38,797 nucleotides of DNA from the NCBI GenBank assembly GCA_022825665.1, contig JAJDWI010000113.1:1-38797 (forward strand), written 5' to 3'. This document shows positions 34,792 through 38,797 of this stretch, in pieces (positions within the stretch are counted from its first letter, which is position 1; every line of letters begins with the position of its first letter). The position numbers and the translations under genes were made by a program. The stretch is from Candidatus Poribacteria bacterium. GTDB lineage: Bacteria > Poribacteria > WGA-4E > WGA-3G. The notes beneath the pieces are model-generated. The model was not told where the DNA came from, ran no database searches, and saw nothing but the letters and a program-made list of their open reading frames with translations.

Positions 34792-37152
34792 TCAACTACC
34801 TTCATCTGTTAGTTCGTAATAACCCGAATGTCTATTGTAATATCCATAAGATTTCGCGTGTTTTGGATTGATCATATTACACAGCACACCGATACCCTTT
34901 GCTGGCAATACTTCTTTAAGGTGCTTTATCCCCGTCAACACATCAAATCGTTTGGTCTTTGTTATATCAAACACATAGACCACTGCATCAACGACAGTTG
35001 CTAAAATCACAGGATCTGCAACTGCTCGGACAGGAGGGGAATCAATTACAATGACATCATATTCAGATTTAACCATTTCCAGCCATTCAGTCATCATATC
35101 TGAGTTGAGCAGTTCAATAGGATTAGGCGGTACAGTTCCTCCCGTTATGAGATGTAAATTAGGTATACCTGTCTGACGAATTGTCGACGTTAATACATCA
35201 TAACTATTTTCGTTGTTGAGACGAATAAGTGCTTCACTTAATCCCGGTTTTCGCGTGTCACTGTGCATCACTTCAGAATCAGAATCTGTTGAATCCTCGT
35301 CACTTTGAGATGTAATCTGAAGAAGTTGCTCAGGAGGAAAAATTGTATGCTGAGAAGGTCTACGCATATCTGCATCTATCAGCAATACCTTATTATTTTT
35401 TTGTGCCAGTGCAACTGCTAGATTGGAAGAAACGGTACTTTTTCCTTCTCCACGCGTAGAACTTGTAACCAAGACTGTTTTCAATTCACCACCAAAATTT
35501 AGGAAAGGCAGTTTTGCTACAAGTACTCTATAAGCTTCTGCAGTTATTGAATTTGGGGCATCATTAACTACGAGTGGAATTCGATAGGCACTGCTCTTTT
35601 TGATGGATGGAATTACCCCAAGAAAATTAGGAGGTTCAGGTAGTGCATCTAATTGACGTACAGAATCCTCTAAACGTAAGTATGTGTCTTTAAAATAATT
35701 CTTGACAACAGCGAACGTTAACCCAAGTAATCCACCAAGCATTGCTCCTAATACAAGGTTAATCTTCATGCGAGGTCTAATTGGTTCTTCAGATAGACGT
35801 GCTTGGTCTAATACCTCAATATTGCTAGTACTAGCTTCTGCGACAATTTGAGACTCTCGTATTTTAGCCTCTAAAGCAAGTGCTTGTGTGTTGTAGATTT
35901 CAACATCCCGTTTGAGACGAAATAACTCAAGATGTTCCTCAGACCAACCGCCTATTTCCTTAACACGTCTATCTATTTGGGCTGCTACTTCAGCCTTTTG
36001 TTGTTGAAGACTCAATATGGATGCTTGTACCTCATTTACTCTTTGCGTTAGATATTGGTGTAGCGGGTTATACGAGGAAGTAGTACTTTTTATATCTTTT
36101 TCCGTAGAATCCAGTTGTGCTTTTGTTTCCTTAATCTTTTCATCTAATGAGGTAATTTCCGGATGATTCACATTTCCATATTTCCCTATAAGTGCCTTTC
36201 TTTCAATTTCGTAATCGTTTAAATTTTCTTCCAATTTTGAATATGATGGATTCTTTGCTACCGTTTCTGAGATGAGTTCCTCTTCAACATTATTAAGTTC
36301 TTCTTGAAATGTCCCAAGTTGCAATTCAGCCCCGATCAATCTACTGGTTATTTCATTTTCACTTAGCTGCAGTGCTAAAACGAGTTGTGCTTGTATACCA
36401 CCCTCAGCATTTAAAGTAAGTTCAGGATTTGCTTGTTGAAAATTAAATAGTTTTGTTTCTGAATCCTCAAGGTTCTGTTTTGCATCAGCTAACATTGTTT
36501 GTGGTAGAGGTTTGTCCCACCATCGCATTTCTTCTTCTTTTTCTGCTTCAGTCGTTTCAACAAGTAACGCTGCTATCCTGTTACATAATAGTTGTGCATA
36601 TTCCGGTTTCTGCTGTTTTACTGAAAGTGAAATCATGTTGCCATTTTGTGACTCCTCAATCTTTATCTGTTCATCAACAAGCCTTTTTATGAAGAAATCC
36701 CTCCACTCTTCGTCAGTAAGGTCACCTTGTTCTGTAATTGTCGAATCTATTTTAACATTAAAGAGATTTGCTAAGAACTTTACTGTTCTTCCCCTATGAA
36801 TAGGAATCGGTTCTAACAGTCCCTCGTCTATGAGTTGAGTAACAGTGGGTGCAATTATTAGGTCGCGGGATTGTAGGAGGGTAGCGTAAGTGCCTAACGT
36901 AGGTCCTTTAAGGAAACCGGAGAGTGGCAGCTGTGACAATAACGAAGAAGCTTGTTGACCATCAAGAATGCGAATAGTTGTTTCAGATTGATAAACAGGT
37001 GGTGTAGAATCGGTAATAATAAAGGCAGCAAATACACATAAGAAAAAAATCAGTAAAACACTCCATTTATTACGGAAAAGAATCCAAAAATAATCGGACA
37101 ATTTTATTTCAGTTATTTCATCAATCTGCCTATCGTTAGTTTCTGGCATCAT
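34792..37152 (-). CDS. Wzc-type polysaccharide co-polymerase with BY-kinase domain
   Basis: The 786-residue protein is an inner-membrane chain-length regulator joined to a tyrosine autokinase. A Wzz domain with membrane helix 1 (about 32-50) is followed by a long coiled coil (about 250-460) and membrane helix 2 (about 463-482). The kinase domain has Walker A STRGEGKST (K571), Walker A' LLIDADMRRP (about 590) and Walker B VIVIDSPPV. The tail SYGYYNRHSGYYELTDEG holds the tyrosine cluster that is phosphorylated in this family. It governs capsule or exopolysaccharide length and export. GAGG precedes the ATG; a second ATG three bases in is equally possible. It follows the exporter gene by 105 bp. 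Confidence 0.93.
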   Translation of the reverse strand: MMPETNDRQIDEITEIKLSDYFWILFRNKWSVLLIFFLCVFAAFIITDSTPPVYQSETTIRILDGQQASSLLSQLPLSGFLKGPTLGTYATLLQSRDLIIAPTVTQLIDEGLLEPIPIHRGRTVKFLANLFNVKIDSTITEQGDLTDEEWRDFFIKRLVDEQIKIEESQNGNMISLSVKQQKPEYAQLLCNRIAALLVETTEAEKEEEMRWWDKPLPQTMLADAKQNLEDSETKLFNFQQANPELTLNAEGGIQAQLVLALQLSENEITSRLIGAELQLGTFQEELNNVEEELISETVAKNPSYSKLEENLNDYEIERKALIGKYGNVNHPEITSLDEKIKETKAQLDSTEKDIKSTTSSYNPLHQYLTQRVNEVQASILSLQQQKAEVAAQIDRRVKEIGGWSEEHLELFRLKRDVEIYNTQALALEAKIRESQIVAEASTSNIEVLDQARLSEEPIRPRMKINLVLGAMLGGLLGLTFAVVKNYFKDTYLRLEDSVRQLDALPEPPNFLGVIPSIKKSSAYRIPLVVNDAPNSITAEAYRVLVAKLPFLNFGGELKTVLVTSSTRGEGKSTVSSNLAVALAQKNNKVLLIDADMRRPSQHTIFPPEQLLQITSQSDEDSTDSDSEVMHSDTRKPGLSEALIRLNNENSYDVLTSTIRQTGIPNLHLITGGTVPPNPIELLNSDMMTEWLEMVKSEYDVIVIDSPPVRAVADPVILATVVDAVVYVFDITKTKRFDVLTGIKHLKEVLPAKGIGVLCNMINPKHAKSYGYYNRHSGYYELTDEGS

Positions 37153-37257
37153 TAAACCTCATGCAAGTAATCCATTAACACATTCTGAACATATACAATA
37201 GTTTAGAGGAAGTAAAGAGAATAAAAGATAATATTGTTATTCAATCCAAGCTACATT

Positions 37258-38433
37258 CTACCTATATCTGAGCCAAACACTTACAACCAAGTTTGTCAGT
37301 GAAGCAGCAAAACTCAGGACTCGCCAGTCAATACGTGTCCGCTCTAAGATACGGAGTTGATCGTTCGGGTTTAGATAAACTTCTGACTGAACCAAATCGT
37401 AGTTAAGTTTTTCCTGTGTTCCGTTTGCCCGTGTTAGGACACATTTTTTTGGGTTTGCTTTCTCCTCGTTTAACCCACCTGCCATTGCTACGGCATCTCT
37501 TAAAAGTGTTGGTTTAGAAATAACAAATTGACCAGGTTTATCTACAGCACCAACCACACTAATTTTGGCTTCAGCGAGAGGCACATATAAAATATCTCCA
37601 GGTACTAACATAGCATTGATGGCTTCTGAGGTCAGATCGACCGACGTATTCCCAGAACGCGTGATAATTTCAGCCTTACTTAAATCTGCGAAATCCGTTC
37701 TGGAACCTCCCGCAAGTTTTAACGCTTGGTCTGCGGGAATCTGATCAGTCGTTATAGGATAAAGACCGGGGGAAGTTACAGCTCCAACAACGCGAATTCG
37801 TCTCTGTTCATATATAGAAGGGACGATAACAATATCGTAATCCTTTAACGGGATATCTTCTTTTCCTGATTCGATAAAATCTTGAAAGTTTACGGTTTTA
37901 AATACCTTACCATCACGCCAAACCGTGATTTTTGTCAGGTCTGCAAGTTCATAGTTGATACCTGCAGCCCCCAAAGCGTGCAACAAATAAACCTGTCCGG
38001 TCTCAAAAATATGCATGTTCCCTCTTGGACGTTGGTCCACCGCACCAAACACAAGAATGTTTCGCCTTGGTTGCATCAGTGTTACAAACACGCGTGCAGT
38101 CGGTAGTTTCTCAGAAAACACCTTCTGCATCTGTGCTTCCAGTTCTGACACAGTAGAGTCTGTTGCTTTGACAAGTCCAATAAGAGGATACGATATATAT
38201 CCATCAGGTTGAACGGGTATTGGGATACGGTCTTTTGTATATTCGGGAAAGCCTTCAACCGTTACAACAATACTGTCTCCAACTTGCAATTTATAGGTTG
38301 ATGTTTCGGGATATTGTGGAATATCGGTAACGATATTCTCGTCAGTAGGATTCTCACCGAAGACTGATTGTAAGGAACTAAGGTGTAGCAATACAATCAA
38401 AAGAAGAGATAGAAAACGTAAGTTTAGAAACAT
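37258..38433 (-). CDS. Polysaccharide export outer-membrane protein (Wza-like, SLBB)
   Basis: The protein is about 391 residues, with a signal peptide (hydrophobic to about residue 25, ending SVFG). A Poly_export segment (about 40-125) has YKLQVGDSIVVTVEG. SLBB-type domains follow, marked by VLVFGAVDQRPRGNMHIF-like, IRVVGAVTSPGLYPI and ISVVGAVDKPGQFVI segments. The last residues, RVLSFAASLTNLVVSVWLR, form an amphipathic helix like the Wza pore. No lipobox cysteine is present, unlike E. coli Wza, so it may be unlipidated. ATG 38433 was chosen; an upstream in-frame TTG (38442) is an alternative. It forms the outer-membrane exit for the glycan assembled with the Wzc-type gene. Confidence 0.9.
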   Translation of the reverse strand: MFLNLRFLSLLLIVLLHLSSLQSVFGENPTDENIVTDIPQYPETSTYKLQVGDSIVVTVEGFPEYTKDRIPIPVQPDGYISYPLIGLVKATDSTVSELEAQMQKVFSEKLPTARVFVTLMQPRRNILVFGAVDQRPRGNMHIFETGQVYLLHALGAAGINYELADLTKITVWRDGKVFKTVNFQDFIESGKEDIPLKDYDIVIVPSIYEQRRIRVVGAVTSPGLYPITTDQIPADQALKLAGGSRTDFADLSKAEIITRSGNTSVDLTSEAINAMLVPGDILYVPLAEAKISVVGAVDKPGQFVISKPTLLRDAVAMAGGLNEEKANPKKCVLTRANGTQEKLNYDLVQSEVYLNPNDQLRILERTRIDWRVLSFAASLTNLVVSVWLRYR

Positions 38434-38610
38434 ATTTTTCAAATTTGTGTTAACCTTTTAGTCTAAGTTCGGGGTGTAACCTTGACACAAAACTAATCTT
38501 TTGATGTATTTCAGTATATTTTCTTCATTAATTCTTTTAGTAAAATAAGTAATTCCGCCAAGGTATATTTTTTCTATTTGATGAACAAGCGTTTTGAAAT
38601 ATGCGAAAGT

Positions 38611-38639
38611 ATTTTATCAGAATAATAGCAATAATACAA
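38611..38639 (-). promoter_or_regulatory. Candidate promoter for the polysaccharide export genes
   Basis: On the minus strand TTGTAT (38639-38634), 17 bp, then TAAAAT (38616-38611). It would give a leader of about 170 bases before the exporter start; apart from A+T richness I see nothing clear in 38443-38610. Confidence 0.4.
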
Positions 38640-38655
38640 GTGAAAATAGATTCAT

Positions 38656-38797
38656 GCAGGGTTATTTAGTTTTAGGTTTTTCTGATGCATTTTATCACAA
38701 ACGTTAATATAGTGTAGTAAGGTATTACTTGGAAACACGACATGGTAGTAGGTACACTCCAGAGTGTGTCTACTACCTTAAAATTCACGCTAAATTG
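38656..38797 (+). mobile_element. Left end of a second copy of the edge insertion-sequence family
   Basis: The sequence GCAGGGTTATTTAGTTTT (38656-38673) is the exact reverse complement of the IS end at 124-141, in the opposite orientation. The remaining 120 bp has no ORF that matches the transposase tail, so it should be the left (upstream) end of an element that continues beyond the window, or a relic or non-autonomous derivative of one. Confidence 0.4.
38744..38777. repeat. 34-bp near-perfect palindrome
   Basis: GGTAGTAG (38744-38751) pairs with CTACTACC (38770-38777) and ACACTC pairs with GAGTGT around a two-base loop, with a two-base internal mismatch. It lies inside the presumed IS end and would form a stable hairpin in either strand. 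Confidence 0.55.

Overview
The window is about 40% G+C and comes from an uncultured-type bacterium with a Gram-negative envelope. It encodes a Wza/Wzc-type polysaccharide exporter, a periplasmic M16 protease pair, a GT9 heptosyltransferase-like enzyme and many signal-peptide proteins. The mix of a phytanoyl-CoA dioxygenase-family protein, an isochorismatase-fold cysteine hydrolase, a 14-blade WD40 protein, a TPR/LamG giant protein and intergenic DNA full of short palindromic repeats resembles Candidatus Poribacteria. That assignment is inference from gene content; there is no rRNA or tRNA here to confirm it.

Layout. Positions 1-141 hold the 3' end of a transposase gene and its terminal inverted repeat. 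A matching, oppositely oriented repeat begins at 38656, so copies of one IS family probably lie at both window edges. Positions 293-3833 (+) carry a PHP phosphoesterase, a GT9 glycosyltransferase, a HAD hydrolase and a secreted redoxin. A 451-bp TIR-bounded element made of hairpins (3859-4309) precedes a bifunctional penicillin-binding protein (4332-6833). A repeat-packed gap (6834-7398) leads into uvrB, which heads a tightly packed run of four genes (7399-16529): uvrB, a secreted two-propeller WD40 protein, an internally duplicated winged-helix-like protein and a 1506-residue TPR-LamG-TPR protein with two C-terminal jelly-roll-like modules. A small rubredoxin-like gene with its own terminator follows. 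Next is an overlapping operon of an active M16 protease, an inactive M16 subunit fused to a LolA-like domain, and a cysteine hydrolase.

Positions 21605-27811 (+) carry a PhyH-family oxygenase, an Npt/Tlc-like transporter, a lipoprotein, and a branched-chain amino-acid type ABC binding protein with two permeases. On the minus strand (27850-32139) lie a DegT/DnrJ aminotransferase, a glycerol-3-phosphate dehydrogenase and a BatA/BatB-like VWA membrane protein, transcribed in that order. Divergent from them are two BMP/nucleoside-type ABC permeases (32309-34299). The right end (34792-38433, minus) is a polysaccharide export pair: an SLBB outer-membrane protein, then a BY-kinase chain-length regulator.

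Most genes are recognisable family members. The more unusual material is the intergenic DNA, where three related TIR-bounded elements and a second repeat family recur in two distant gaps, and the uvrB-led run with two genes that carry recent internal duplications. I did not find a clear new defence or metabolic system.
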